Source: Myxosarcina sp. GI1
GTDB taxonomy: Bacteria; Cyanobacteriota; Cyanobacteriia; Cyanobacteriales; Xenococcaceae
DNA length: 64,000 nt
Assembly (NCBI RefSeq): GCF_000756305.1
Contig: NZ_JRFE01000058.1
Span: 111,151-175,150 of the forward strand
Reading direction: 5' to 3'
Part shown: piece after piece, positions 1 through 7,329 of the stretch
How positions within the stretch are numbered: the stretch's first letter is position 1
Layout: each line of letters starts with the position of its first letter
Program-made: the position numbers and the translations under genes
Notes under the pieces: generated by a model
What the model was told of the DNA's origin: nothing
The model's input: only the letters and a program-made list of their open reading frames with translations
Databases searched by the model: none

Positions 1-335
1 AGTTAATTGTTTAGTTTTCATAGCACTATATATACGATGTATATTTAAATTTTACAGCATATATATTATAATTACTTACATCTGATTAGTGTCCTAATAA
101 GAGGTTAAAATTAGCAGCAAGTTGCTGTAAATATTACTAAACAAGAACGATAAGCAAATACAATTTTTACATTTTGTATTTGATACGCAATTGATACGCT
201 ATTATTCAAATCAAACTCAAAAAGTTTGTGTTTGAGTTTTTTCCATAACAGATTTTCATAGCGTGAGGCAACCTCGCGCTCCAGTTCTCCCCAATTGCTA
301 TGTTGATGTTAGTTTTTAAAAATTCGCCAGCCAAA
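1..335. other. non-coding left end of window
   Basis: No convincing gene lies here. The stretch is AT-rich. It holds a terminator-like hairpin (separate entry) and an 18-bp sequence at 2-19, GTTAATTGTTTAGTTTTC, that recurs exactly at 7283-7300. It separates the convergent end of the cold-shock gene from whatever lies to the left. Confidence 0.5.
213..242 (+). terminator. Rho-independent-like terminator
   Basis: Nine-base perfect stem (AAACTCAAA with TTTGAGTTT), nine-base loop, followed on the + strand by a run of T. It probably ends a + strand transcript from outside the window. The stem is AT-rich, so strength is uncertain. Confidence 0.5.
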
Positions 336-539
336 TTAATTTGGAATAACGTTTATCGCACAAGGTCCTTTCCTGCCTTGTCCGATTTCGTAATTTACTT
401 TCTGTCCTTCATTAAGAGTAGTATTGCGTTCGCCTTGAATTTCAGAAGCATGGACAAAAAGATCTTTGCCTCCGTCATCTTGAAGTATAAAACCAAAGCC
501 TTTTTCGTTATTAAAGAACTTTACAGTACCCGTACTCAT
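336..539 (-). CDS. cold-shock domain protein (CspA family)
   Basis: A 67-residue single-domain cold-shock protein. It is expected to bind single-stranded nucleic acid and act as an RNA chaperone or antiterminator in the cytoplasm. Both RNA-binding motifs are visible: RNP1 as KGFGFI near residues 13-18 and RNP2 as LFVHASEI near 27-34. The length is normal for the family. The gene is monocistronic, transcribed leftward, and followed by the non-coding left end of the window. CspA-like genes are common in cyanobacteria and on large plasmids, so nothing ties it to a specific plasmid function. The family call is secure; the physiological trigger is not known. Confidence 0.95.
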   Translation of the reverse strand: MSTGTVKFFNNEKGFGFILQDDGGKDLFVHASEIQGERNTTLNEGQKVNYEIGQGRKGPCAINVIPN

Positions 540-668
540 ACAATTTTCTCTTTGCTAAATAAATAATCCAGTCGCTTGAAGTGTATCGTAAAAATAACCA
601 ACATGTTCTTTCAAAATGGTCAAACAAGGTAAATTTCTTAACTTAACAGATATTATTGAACCCGATCT

Positions 669-1133
669 ATGGGCAGAAAAGCTAATCCTAAATGTGTATA
701 CTGTGCTAAAAATTACCGCCGTGAAGATGAGGCCAAAGAAAAAAACGCTGAATGTTACGTCGAACATAACTGTCGTGTCAAACGCTATCGGCTGAGAAAC
801 AAGAGCCAGGTAAACGCCAAACGCCGCTCAGATGCTGCTAGGAAAAGAGGTATTGAAACGATTGAGCCAATACTACCCGAAGCCTATCGAGCCGAACTAG
901 AAATATACGGTAAAGAGAATCAATTCGTTCATGCGATCGCGCTTAAAATTTATAAAGGTAACGAGCTTTCACATCAAATGTTGCCCCAACATACTCAAGG
1001 ACTCAGACAGCCAGAATTAGAAGAATATATCTCATCGCTGTTAGCCTATTTGGAAACAGAATATGGCATAGATTGTTTTGGTCTAATTTATTGGTTGAAT
1101 GCAGAGGATTGTCCAGAATGCTTGCCAAATTAA
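669..1133 (+). CDS. hypothetical protein with N-terminal Cys/His cluster
   Basis: 154-residue protein of no recognised family. The N-terminal half is strongly basic and holds a possible zinc site: C9xxC12 followed by C29, H33 and C35. After a basic stretch rich in Arg, Lys and Asn, the C-terminal half is acidic and contains further cysteines (CPEC near the end). This suggests a small nucleic-acid-binding protein, which is inference only. An ATG at 616 in another frame opens a coding-like segment (MVKQGKFLNLTDIIEPDLW) that runs into this gene's start region, so the true N terminus may be longer if a frameshift is involved. It is followed by another unknown gene on the same strand. Confidence 0.65.
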   Translation: MGRKANPKCVYCAKNYRREDEAKEKNAECYVEHNCRVKRYRLRNKSQVNAKRRSDAARKRGIETIEPILPEAYRAELEIYGKENQFVHAIALKIYKGNELSHQMLPQHTQGLRQPELEEYISSLLAYLETEYGIDCFGLIYWLNAEDCPECLPN

Positions 1134-1186
1134 CTGTCATATATTCATTTTTTCATTTTGGTCTTTTCATATAGAGTAAATTAGCT

Positions 1187-1777
1187 TTGTCAGATATTCC
1201 CTTTACTCAATTAATTAAACAAGTAGATAAGATTCAGTCTGCCACTATTTCTGATGAGATAAAACTCAGGCGTTCAGGTGAACTTATCTGTTTTGTCAGC
1301 GAGCAAATTTTACATAAGGCTGAGTCATTACTGGAAAAGTCACGGCAATCGCAAGTTGATGAAGAAGATACTCAAATAAATCGTAGTTTCAATACTTTTC
1401 TGTCATCGCTTACTCAGAAGAGCATTAGCACACTTTTTCTAACCAAATATCTTCAGCCTCAACGAAGGGCAGATTATCACCGAGAGACAACTAAATTAAT
1501 TAAATTTTTATCCGCAACAGAAGCTTTAGATGTAATAGCAGAAGATTTATTTGAATCAGAAGTTTTCACTTTAGCTCATGATGAGAACATCGAAGTTTGG
1601 GTCGAATCAGTAGAGCGACATTTGAAGCTGTATCCAAAAGTGAATACCCTTCCAGAAATAGCCAAATCAAACGACTTAACTTTAGCTCAGACGTTTGTTG
1701 CAGCTTTATTTGGAAATTTTAAAATAGAGCAGGCTGGTGGTTTTTATGAGGTCGAACAACTTAAACTGTTCGGGTAA
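1187..1777 (+). CDS. hypothetical protein
   Basis: 196-residue, mostly helical, acidic protein of unknown family. It seems to start with TTG, since no ATG or GTG fits upstream without a long extension. It carries no signal peptide or membrane segment. It lies 53 bases after the previous gene on the same strand and the two may be co-transcribed. A weak hairpin (GTATT/AATAC) follows the stop. It converges on the resolvase-like gene at 1812. I do not recognise a domain. Confidence 0.6.
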   Translation: MSDIPFTQLIKQVDKIQSATISDEIKLRRSGELICFVSEQILHKAESLLEKSRQSQVDEEDTQINRSFNTFLSSLTQKSISTLFLTKYLQPQRRADYHRETTKLIKFLSATEALDVIAEDLFESEVFTLAHDENIEVWVESVERHLKLYPKVNTLPEIAKSNDLTLAQTFVAALFGNFKIEQAGGFYEVEQLKLFG

Positions 1778-1811
1778 ATTCTTTTAGTGTATTAATAAAT
1801 ACTACTTTATA

Positions 1812-2366
1812 TTAAGAATGACCAAAGACGACACTACTTTCATTACTGTCTGGCAAGCTATTCTTCAAATTTGCATCTAAATCTTGGATACAGTAGCTAA
1901 AAGCTTCTTCTCTTGCTTGAAAAATCTTTTTTATTTCTTTAGTGTCATCCGTGCGTCCATAAAATATTAATCCAGCAATCCCTGTGTGTTCAAATATATA
2001 ATTTATGGTCAATTTATAACTTTGTTGAGATATATCTTTAATACCTCGATTTAATTGAGCAATAATGTTTGCTTTAAAATTATTTTTCTTGCAGTATTGC
2101 TCTACTTTCCGCTTCATCATGCGCTCTTGTTCTTCTGTTTCGCAGCGCAGATATACCAAAACAGTTTGCTTTTTTAAAGATTGGTACACAGGATCGCGTT
2201 TGAACTCTTGAACCAAGGTTTTGTCAAACACTCGTTTACCTTTAGCTCCTGTTTTTGTAAACGTTAGATGTCCCTCGTCTACTAGTTTGTTTACCGCAGA
2301 CTCAGATAGGTTGAGAATATTCATTACTCCTCTTAAATAAATCCCATCTGCCATTGGCTTTCTCAA
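1812..2366 (-). CDS. degenerate IS607-type serine resolvase-like protein
   Basis: 184 residues. The N terminus reads like a MerR-type helix-turn-helix (GVMNILNLSESAVNKLVDEG). The middle matches the catalytic fold of IS607-family serine recombinases: VLVYLRCETEEQE stands where YARVSSxDQ is expected, followed by the QYCKKN helix and a FYGRTDD segment in place of the DRLxRFG motif. The nucleophilic serine is replaced and the other catalytic arginines are not obvious. It is therefore probably a DNA-binding regulator derived from a transposon resolvase rather than an active recombinase. No TnpB partner is present. It lies downstream of the relaxase gene on the same strand with an 87-bp gap. Confidence 0.6.
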   Translation of the reverse strand: MRKPMADGIYLRGVMNILNLSESAVNKLVDEGHLTFTKTGAKGKRVFDKTLVQEFKRDPVYQSLKKQTVLVYLRCETEEQERMMKRKVEQYCKKNNFKANIIAQLNRGIKDISQQSYKLTINYIFEHTGIAGLIFYGRTDDTKEIKKIFQAREEAFSYCIQDLDANLKNSLPDSNESSVVFGHS

Positions 2367-2453
2367 AAAAAATCACTCAAACGTCTGTTACTACTACCAT
2401 TACAGCAAATTAAACTTGGGATGTAAAGTAGAGACAAAATCTATTTATACCCT

Positions 2454-3485
2454 TTAAAATTCAATTTCAAATTCTTTGTTCGTTTTGTTGTGTTCGAGAA
2501 CAGCAGATGTTCTGACAGTATCTATTTCTTGTTGCTTGGAAGCTACTTCTAATAATTGTTTTATTTGGCTTGGAACATAATTCTCGATCTCGACCTGATT
2601 CCAACTCACTTCTAATTGAGGCTCTAATCCAATTATTTCATTCCGATTTGCCTTACGCACAGCGAGCATATCTTTTTGAGGTTCATAAGTTACTCTATGT
2701 TCTAGCAGTTGCAAATAGCTAGCCTGATGTAGCTTACATCCTCTTATTTTAAAATCTTGTAGCCTATAGCTGATACCTGTAATTTTTCCTTCTTCGACTC
2801 TCAATTTAGGATCTATTTGAAGTTGTTGGAGTCTGGCTAAAAACACGCTTAAATTGGGGCGATCGCGACTGGCTAAATCTATTCCTGACTGAATCTTCAT
2901 AGCATGAGTCACGACCGATCTTTCTGTTCTAGCTCCCGATCTATATTCTTCTATTTCTCGCATCATTCGCTGTACTTGACCAGTTGTAGAAGCTTTGTAT
3001 TTGCGTTGTTCGGAGTCAGCAACAATAGTCAAGTTGTGTTCGATTTCTTGTTGTCTTAAAATATTTTCTAATTTTTTCTTGTCATAACTATCTACGACCC
3101 TTTTTCCTTCAAAATCAATCGCGTTAATTAAGATATGAAAATGATCGTGTTCGTGTGCGCGGTCGTGTTTTGGATCGACTCTACCGTGACGTACTACTAA
3201 ATATTGATTGTTGTCATAACCTAATCCATTTATTATGGCGATCGCAATTTCTTCTATAGTTTTGGAATTTAGCCGTCCATCATTAGGAGCAAATCCAATA
3301 GAAATATGTTTTACTGGTTTTTTAGTACTCAATCTTTGACTGGCACAAGTATCTAATTCCCAAGTCATTGTGTTGCGATCGCCTCCAGCTAGATTTGTAT
3401 CGACTATTTGAGGCGTTTTGCTGGGATCTAATAAATAATCAACTAGTCCCCTAAAATCGCTGCCAGTACTTATATTGCCAATCAC
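2454..3485 (-). CDS. relaxase (MOBP-type, MobA/VirD2-like)
   Basis: 343-residue conjugative relaxase expected to nick one strand at oriT and remain covalently bound to the DNA. The metal-binding three-histidine motif is clear: H107-D-R-A-H111-E-H113-D-H115-F-H117-ILIN. A candidate catalytic tyrosine lies at Y17 in LVDYLLDP. The N-terminal ~150 residues form the relaxase domain; the remainder is a helical tail without a visible helicase or primase. The start overlaps the mobC stop by four bases (3482-3485), which indicates translational coupling. The protein is short for the family, as is common for mobilizable cyanobacterial plasmids. The coupling protein at 23152 and VirB4 at 60948 would be its transfer partners. 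Confidence 0.9.
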   Translation of the reverse strand: MIGNISTGSDFRGLVDYLLDPSKTPQIVDTNLAGGDRNTMTWELDTCASQRLSTKKPVKHISIGFAPNDGRLNSKTIEEIAIAIINGLGYDNNQYLVVRHGRVDPKHDRAHEHDHFHILINAIDFEGKRVVDSYDKKKLENILRQQEIEHNLTIVADSEQRKYKASTTGQVQRMMREIEEYRSGARTERSVVTHAMKIQSGIDLASRDRPNLSVFLARLQQLQIDPKLRVEEGKITGISYRLQDFKIRGCKLHQASYLQLLEHRVTYEPQKDMLAVRKANRNEIIGLEPQLEVSWNQVEIENYVPSQIKQLLEVASKQQEIDTVRTSAVLEHNKTNKEFEIEF

Positions 3486-4084
3486 TTCTCTTTTCTGCCG
3501 ATTACTAGCAATCTGACTTGGTTCAACTCTCGGTTAATGCGATCGGTATAACTCCCGATAGCACTCAATTCTTCTGGCAAAGGATAATCTTCTGGTATTT
3601 TACCGCCCTCTAATCTTTCTGCATTAAAGACTTTAGCAATTTGATTGATATTGTTGCCAATTCGTTTTAACTCTCTGGCTATTTCTCCCATAACCCTATA
3701 GGTACGCCAACTAACTTTGAAAATGTGTGCTTTTTCTATGGGCTTGTGCAAAACACATTTAGTTATGTAGTCAGTTCTAGTTAAGTTCAATCGTTTAGCT
3801 TGGCGATCGATTATTGCCAAATCTGATGGATACCACTTAGTTTCTACTCGCTTAGTTTTAAATTCGCCGTTGCTGTTAGGATAGTGAGCCATTTGCGATT
3901 GGCGAAGCCTAGCCGAAGGCATCGCAGCTAAAGATAAAATTACATTTTGGCTTTGCTTGAATTCGCTTGACTGTAACCTCGATCGCATAGAGAACATTTT
4001 CTGATTTATAACTGTTTTTTGTCGATAATTCCCAAATAGTCTATTTTGAGTCAAATGGTTCGGCAAGCAGCAAGTTTTAGTCAT
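3482..4084 (-). CDS. mobilization accessory protein MobC-like (RHH)
   Basis: Relaxosome accessory protein, coupled to the relaxase by a 4-bp overlap. The recognisable part starts at MAHYPNSNGEF (start 3892). It contains a ribbon-helix-helix region (KTKRVETKWYPSDLAIIDRQA) followed by the MobC signature LKRIGNNINQIAKVFN near the C terminus. MobC proteins bind oriT and help the relaxase melt the nic site. The first ATG of the open frame is 4084, but the N-terminal ~64 residues from there are atypical and include a stretch encoded by a palindromic repeat (3895-3925). The true start may therefore be 3892. No strong ribosome-binding site decides between them. Confidence 0.8.
   Translation of the reverse strand: MTKTCCLPNHLTQNRLFGNYRQKTVINQKMFSMRSRLQSSEFKQSQNVILSLAAMPSARLRQSQMAHYPNSNGEFKTKRVETKWYPSDLAIIDRQAKRLNLTRTDYITKCVLHKPIEKAHIFKVSWRTYRVMGEIARELKRIGNNINQIAKVFNAERLEGGKIPEDYPLPEELSAIGSYTDRINRELNQVRLLVIGRKEK
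3895..3925. repeat. palindromic cyanobacterial interspersed repeat
   Basis: GCGAT at the left pairs with ATCGC at the right, with an inner imperfect palindrome (GGCGAAGCC...GCCGAAGGC). This is the style of small GC-rich interspersed repeats common in cyanobacterial genomes. It lies immediately upstream of the candidate internal mobC start, inside the longer open frame. Confidence 0.5.
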
Positions 4085-4120
4085 TAAGTACAATAGTATT
4101 AAATGTACGGATACTTGCAC

Positions 4121-4361
4121 TGCTTGCTGTCAAAATAAATTCTGTCTTATCCAAGGTATTTTCGAGCAAATTCCAGACAATAATTAGATTTTATCGATCG
4201 CAGATAGCACTATAACTATATAATTTTGTGCTGAATTGTTCATTTTGGCTATGTATCTGTGGCTTCAAAATTTTCGATAAATTCGACAAAAATCAAATGT
4301 TAAAGAAAGATTTCGCACGAGATAGCAGCGAATTTGCACAAATTAGTGCAGTTTTTGATGT
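4121..4361. other. non-coding gap, candidate oriT region
   Basis: AT-rich gap upstream of mobC. It holds an AGCAC/GTGCT inverted repeat near 4206-4231 and a GCAC/GTGC pair near 4314-4350. The oriT of MOBP plasmids usually lies next to the mobC-relaxase operon, so this is the best place for it, but no nic-site consensus was recognised. Confidence 0.3.
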
Positions 4362-4835
4362 TTAAAGATCGCGATTGATAACCCAACAATTATCAGGCAA
4401 TATGGTCGCGATCGAGTTTCTTACAGCAGACCAAGATAAACAACCCAAACCACAACCCGGTCGAGTCAGAATGAAGGTACAGTAGGGTTTGAGAATAGCT
4501 AATTCTGCTAAGGTTCTTGCCGAGTTTTCAATCAAAGATAAATCTGAAGCGTCTCGCCAATGGTGTTTGGTGGGAAAGGAGAGAATGTGTACATTATTCT
4601 GAGTCAAAAGATAATGGACTTGGTTGCCTCCACAAGCTAACCTTTGACCCAAAATCACGGGCAGTTGAGGATAAATCTTCGTGAAAGCTTTAGCCATACC
4701 CGCTCCCATTACTGCCTGACCGTTAGCTTTAACCATTCCATTAGTCGTGACACATAAAGCAATCTCAGGAGTAGTAGGTTTATACGACCACGAGTCTCGG
4801 TCGAAAATATCTCCACTAATTTCCAACATAAGCAT
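4362..4835 (-). CDS. macro-domain protein (ADP-ribose binding or hydrolysing)
   Basis: 157-residue protein that is almost entirely one macro domain. Visible signatures are TTNGMVKANGQAVMGAGMA (residues ~30-48; ligand-binding asparagine and glycine loop), FTKIYP, a phage/plasmid-type FPTKHHWRDASDL segment, and near the C terminus TRPGCGLGCLSW with the glycine loop and conserved tryptophan. Such proteins bind ADP-ribose or its phosphates and often remove ADP-ribose from proteins or nucleic acid. Which substrate is used cannot be read from the sequence. Two ATGs (4835 and 4829) are possible starts. It lies close to a SLOG-domain gene, another family linked to nucleotide or NAD-derived ligands. 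Confidence 0.8.
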   Translation of the reverse strand: MLMLEISGDIFDRDSWSYKPTTPEIALCVTTNGMVKANGQAVMGAGMAKAFTKIYPQLPVILGQRLACGGNQVHYLLTQNNVHILSFPTKHHWRDASDLSLIENSARTLAELAILKPYCTFILTRPGCGLGCLSWSAVRNSIATILPDNCWVINRDL

Positions 4836-4933
4836 ATTAAAATTATTTCAATTTCATTTACTTCAGATCCGACAGGGCTATATCTCCATTGGGTGTAGCT
4901 ATTAAGCTTATTATTGTCTGTCATAATCCAAAT

Positions 4934-4966
4934 AAAAAAAGCTATACCTTTTCACAGGTACAGCTT
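4934..4966 (-). terminator. strong Rho-independent terminator
   Basis: On the - strand, an 11-bp stem (AAGCTGTACCT with AGGTATAGCTT, one G-T wobble) with a six-base loop is followed by seven T. It lies downstream of the gene at 5008-5448 and should end that transcript before the macro-domain gene. Confidence 0.85.
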
Positions 4967-4974
4967 CGATCGCA

Positions 4975-4998
4975 GTGGATATTCATCTGAATATCCAC
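4975..4998. repeat. perfect 11-bp inverted repeat
   Basis: GTGGATATTCA is followed after two bases by its exact complement TGAATATCCAC. It lies between the stop of the 5008 gene and the terminator at 4934-4966, so it would fold in the 3' end of that mRNA. It has no T run of its own. It may stabilise the transcript end or be a protein-binding palindrome. Confidence 0.7.
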
Positions 4999-5007
4999 CT
5001 GACGTAA

Positions 5008-5448
5008 CTATGCAGCAGCACGTCTATTCTTGAAATAATGGTATCTTTTGGAAAATTGCACCTGTTTACTACGTAACTCCTGTTCGTTAGCAATCAAACG
5101 CCACTGTTTGGTGTGCTGGTCGTAAATCTCTACGAGCGCATATGCAGCTTGTAAAAGTTGCTGTTTACTCCAGCCTGCATAGTACTGTTGATAAGTAAGC
5201 TTAATTGCTTTAGCGTCAATGTTTTGACCTTGACGTTTAAACTTGTTTATTTCAGAATTCACAATTGTAAATACAATTTGGGCTTCTGTTAAAGCCTTTG
5301 GTGATGTAACAGTTTTGCTCTGTCCAGAAACCTGACTAAGCAAGGGCGTATACTTCTGAGCGGAAGCAGGTGCAGGTGTATAGCTTTGCATTCTTGGCAC
5401 ATAGCCTTGAACCTGAGTAACTGCGGGAGCATAATTTGTATAAGTCAT
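5008..5448 (-). CDS. hypothetical protein with Tyr/Pro/Gln-rich N-terminal repeats
   Basis: 146 residues. The first ~45 residues are low-complexity repeats of the form Y-x-PAxxQ (NYAPAVTQ, GYVPRMQ, SYTPAPASAQ, KYTPLLSQ). The rest is a helical basic domain with many Tyr, Gln and Lys, ending KNRRAAA. No family was recognised. The tail suggests nucleic-acid or surface binding, and the repeats suggest a flexible linker. The gene has an unusual leader with five hairpins (5485-5623) and a strong terminator at 4934. This points to a highly and specifically controlled small mRNA. It resembles in style, not in alignment, the Gln/Pro-rich protein at 18345. Confidence 0.6.
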   Translation of the reverse strand: MTYTNYAPAVTQVQGYVPRMQSYTPAPASAQKYTPLLSQVSGQSKTVTSPKALTEAQIVFTIVNSEINKFKRQGQNIDAKAIKLTYQQYYAGWSKQQLLQAAYALVEIYDQHTKQWRLIANEQELRSKQVQFSKRYHYFKNRRAAA

Positions 5449-5484
5449 AATTAGTAAACCTAATTTTAAAATTTCACCTAACTA

Positions 5485-5623
5485 GGTTCGACAGAACCAC
5501 AACCAACCCGACTGGAGTTGTGTTCGGTGCTAACTCGTTTAGAGTTATGCAGCTAAAAAATTATCCACTGCTGACTAAACAGTGGATGCCTCCCCAAACT
5601 TGTTCGGATAGAACAAACCTGGG
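5485..5623 (-). promoter_or_regulatory. leader with five consecutive hairpins
   Basis: Within 140 bases there are five inverted repeats (+ coordinates): 5485-5498 (GGTTC/GAACC, loop GACA), 5498-5522 (CACAAC/GTTGTG), 5531-5547 (TAACTC/GAGTTA), 5563-5587 (ATCCACTG/CAGTGGAT, with a T run on the - strand) and 5593-5623 (13-bp stem with three G-T wobbles). They lie between the stop of the SLOG gene and the start of the 5008 gene. The fourth works as a terminator; the last three in transcript order form a structured 5' leader. Function is inferred. Confidence 0.6.
5555..5587 (-). terminator. Rho-independent terminator
   Basis: Perfect 8-bp stem ATCCACTG/CAGTGGAT with a nine-base loop. On the - strand it is followed by AA and six T. 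It would end the SLOG gene transcript or attenuate transcription into the next gene. Confidence 0.7.
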
Positions 5624-5635
5624 TAGATAATAAAA

Positions 5636-6121
5636 TTAAGAGTAATGATAAAAGTATTTGAATGTTTCCCAACAGTTAAAAGTTGGTCTATTTATTGCTA
5701 GAGCATAATCTACACAATTCTTAGTTCCACTTCTATCTTGATGCCACAACGCTATAAGTAAATCGCAGTAATTAACAATCCACTGATTTCTTTGCTGCAT
5801 TGCCTGTAAACTGTAGTCGCTTGAAGAAATAATTTCGATTCGTTCGGCTCGATCCAGTAATTTTTGATATCTGTCCTGACTATGTGGTGGCCATTTTGAA
5901 GATTGAGATTTAAATGGAATTGCTGCGATTAAACCAATACCACGATCGATGGCACTTTGAGCTACTGCCGTATCCCAACCTAAAGCCATACCCGATATAA
6001 CCTTTGTAGGTTTGTATTGAGCCAGAATAAAATCCGCAGTATTTAGTAAGGCTCGATTAGTACGATCCGAATAGCTGCCAGACAAAGAAGCAGGTCGATG
6101 CCCTGTAAAACCTAAAATCAT
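5636..6121 (-). CDS. SLOG-superfamily protein (YspA/DprA-like Rossmann fold)
   Basis: 161 residues covering a single SLOG domain. The pattern is MILGFTGHRP at the N terminus, VISGMALGWDTAVAQSAI (glycine-rich nucleotide-binding loop), then NQWIVNYCDLLIALWHQDRSGTKNCVDYA, the conserved NxxMVDxxDxxIAxWxxxxxGTxxxVxxA motif of the YspA/DUF1273-like group. SLOG proteins bind nucleotides or nucleotide-derived ligands and occur in conflict systems, but this single-domain form has no attached effector. The gene ends just before the hairpin leader. The family call is firm; the ligand is unknown. Confidence 0.8.
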   Translation of the reverse strand: MILGFTGHRPASLSGSYSDRTNRALLNTADFILAQYKPTKVISGMALGWDTAVAQSAIDRGIGLIAAIPFKSQSSKWPPHSQDRYQKLLDRAERIEIISSSDYSLQAMQQRNQWIVNYCDLLIALWHQDRSGTKNCVDYALAINRPTFNCWETFKYFYHYS

Positions 6122-6242
6122 AATTTAATACTTGTAACATTTCATTTACTATTGCCTGACAAGGTTACAATCTATTTAAATCAAAGCGATCGCACTATAT
6201 TCCGCCTACCTCTGACAAATAGTGACAGTCTAGATAGAGATA

Positions 6243-6290
6243 TATTATGTAATTCCATAATTTTGCAATTGCATAAATTCAAAATAATAA
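6243..6290. repeat. AATT octad array 1
   Basis: Six consecutive 8-bp units in strict phase; those with AATT are AATTCCAT, AATTTTGC and AATTGCAT, the others being one- or two-base variants. It has the same AATTNYRN pattern as the seven arrays at 25.0-32.0 kb and lies between the SLOG and primase genes. It is probably an outlying partition-protein binding site. Confidence 0.7.
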
Positions 6291-6308
6291 TTTGGCGATC
6301 GCAAAGCT

Positions 6309-7268
6309 TTAGCCAATTCTGGCGTAGTAGTAAAGAGTGCGAAAAGTAATGCCTGAGCCATTAAAAGTTGACCAGCGATAACTACATTCTCCTGGCTTGT
6401 ATTTACCCGAACTACGACTCCACTCGTCCCATAGTCCAGATAATCCTTCATCCCAATCTTTTAGAGCCATACCAACTCGAATCCAATCATCATAAATATC
6501 TGCATAGATAGGATTGATGGCGCGAATCAATTCTTCTACAGTCCTACTAGAAAACACTTTCGATTTAAAGACTTCTGTTTTAGGCTGCGGTCTGAGTTGG
6601 TTTAACCACAGACTAGATATAGTAAGAATCTCGCATCGATCTGGAGCAATCAGCCAGCGATATTTACCTGTTATCGGATGAACGGAGGGCGGCAAAGTAG
6701 AAAGTAAATTCCGACCTCTGACCTCTAAACCATTCGTCAACTTAAAACTTTTAATTGGTCGATCGACATAGTACAGATACTGTCTGTGTCCAGGGAGACC
6801 CGAACCATAGCTTACTGTAGTTGGAAACCTCATCTGTTCAAATTGATTTAATGCTTCATAAGAATCACAATCAATGGCGACTAAGTAGCGATAGCGATCT
6901 GAGTACATGCGGCGAACCGAATCGCCTTTGTTCGGACTTGCTCCGCAACCGCAATCGCCTGATTGATGACCGCACAGCAGGCTATAACCATTAGGAACGA
7001 CAGAATACAGACCATGTTTGCCTCTAACCAAAACTTTACCTTCTTGAGACAAAGAGCGAAACAAACCTTGGGGTGAATAATAATTATCTTGCCACTTTTT
7101 ACCCAAAGGTCGCTTATCAATACAAGGTACGAGTTTCCAATAGTTGGGCAATAGAAAAAGACTTTGAATTAAACGCTCTTGCGAGCGGTCGCGATTGCCC
7201 TGATGTTCAGAGCTTTTGAGTTCAGAATTTACCAGGGGAGTTTGATTGTCTTGAGAATAACTAAACAT
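6309..7268 (-). CDS. primase-polymerase (Prim-Pol/PriCT), no helicase domain
   Basis: 319 residues. The N-terminal two thirds match the bifunctional primase/polymerase (AEP) fold. An early KRPLGKKWQ segment is followed by an acidic catalytic motif VAIDCDS, then VSYGSGLPGHRQYLYYV, then TLPPSVHPITGKYRWL, which carries the PSxHPxTGxxYxW signature. A C-terminal PriCT-like domain runs from EELIRAINPIYADIYDDWIRVGMALKD to the end. Such proteins start DNA synthesis on plasmids and phages, usually fused to a D5 or DnaB helicase; here the protein stops after PriCT. A Cys/Gly-rich insert (CGHQSGDCGCG) in the middle may bind metal. Confidence 0.85.
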   Translation of the reverse strand: MFSYSQDNQTPLVNSELKSSEHQGNRDRSQERLIQSLFLLPNYWKLVPCIDKRPLGKKWQDNYYSPQGLFRSLSQEGKVLVRGKHGLYSVVPNGYSLLCGHQSGDCGCGASPNKGDSVRRMYSDRYRYLVAIDCDSYEALNQFEQMRFPTTVSYGSGLPGHRQYLYYVDRPIKSFKLTNGLEVRGRNLLSTLPPSVHPITGKYRWLIAPDRCEILTISSLWLNQLRPQPKTEVFKSKVFSSRTVEELIRAINPIYADIYDDWIRVGMALKDWDEGLSGLWDEWSRSSGKYKPGECSYRWSTFNGSGITFRTLYYYARIG

Positions 7269-7329
7269 TAAATCTGTGGTTGGTTAATTGTTTAGTTTTC
7301 TCAAGCGCAAGCTCTATGGCTAGTAGTTT

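Noticed and set aside
300..566. 88-residue + strand frame over the cold-shock gene
   Set aside because: Lies antisense to a clear CspA gene.
2..7300. 18-bp exact repeat GTTAATTGTTTAGTTTTC at 2 and 7283 as element ends
   Set aside because: AT-rich, no inverted copy, no shared gene content marking an element; could be chance.
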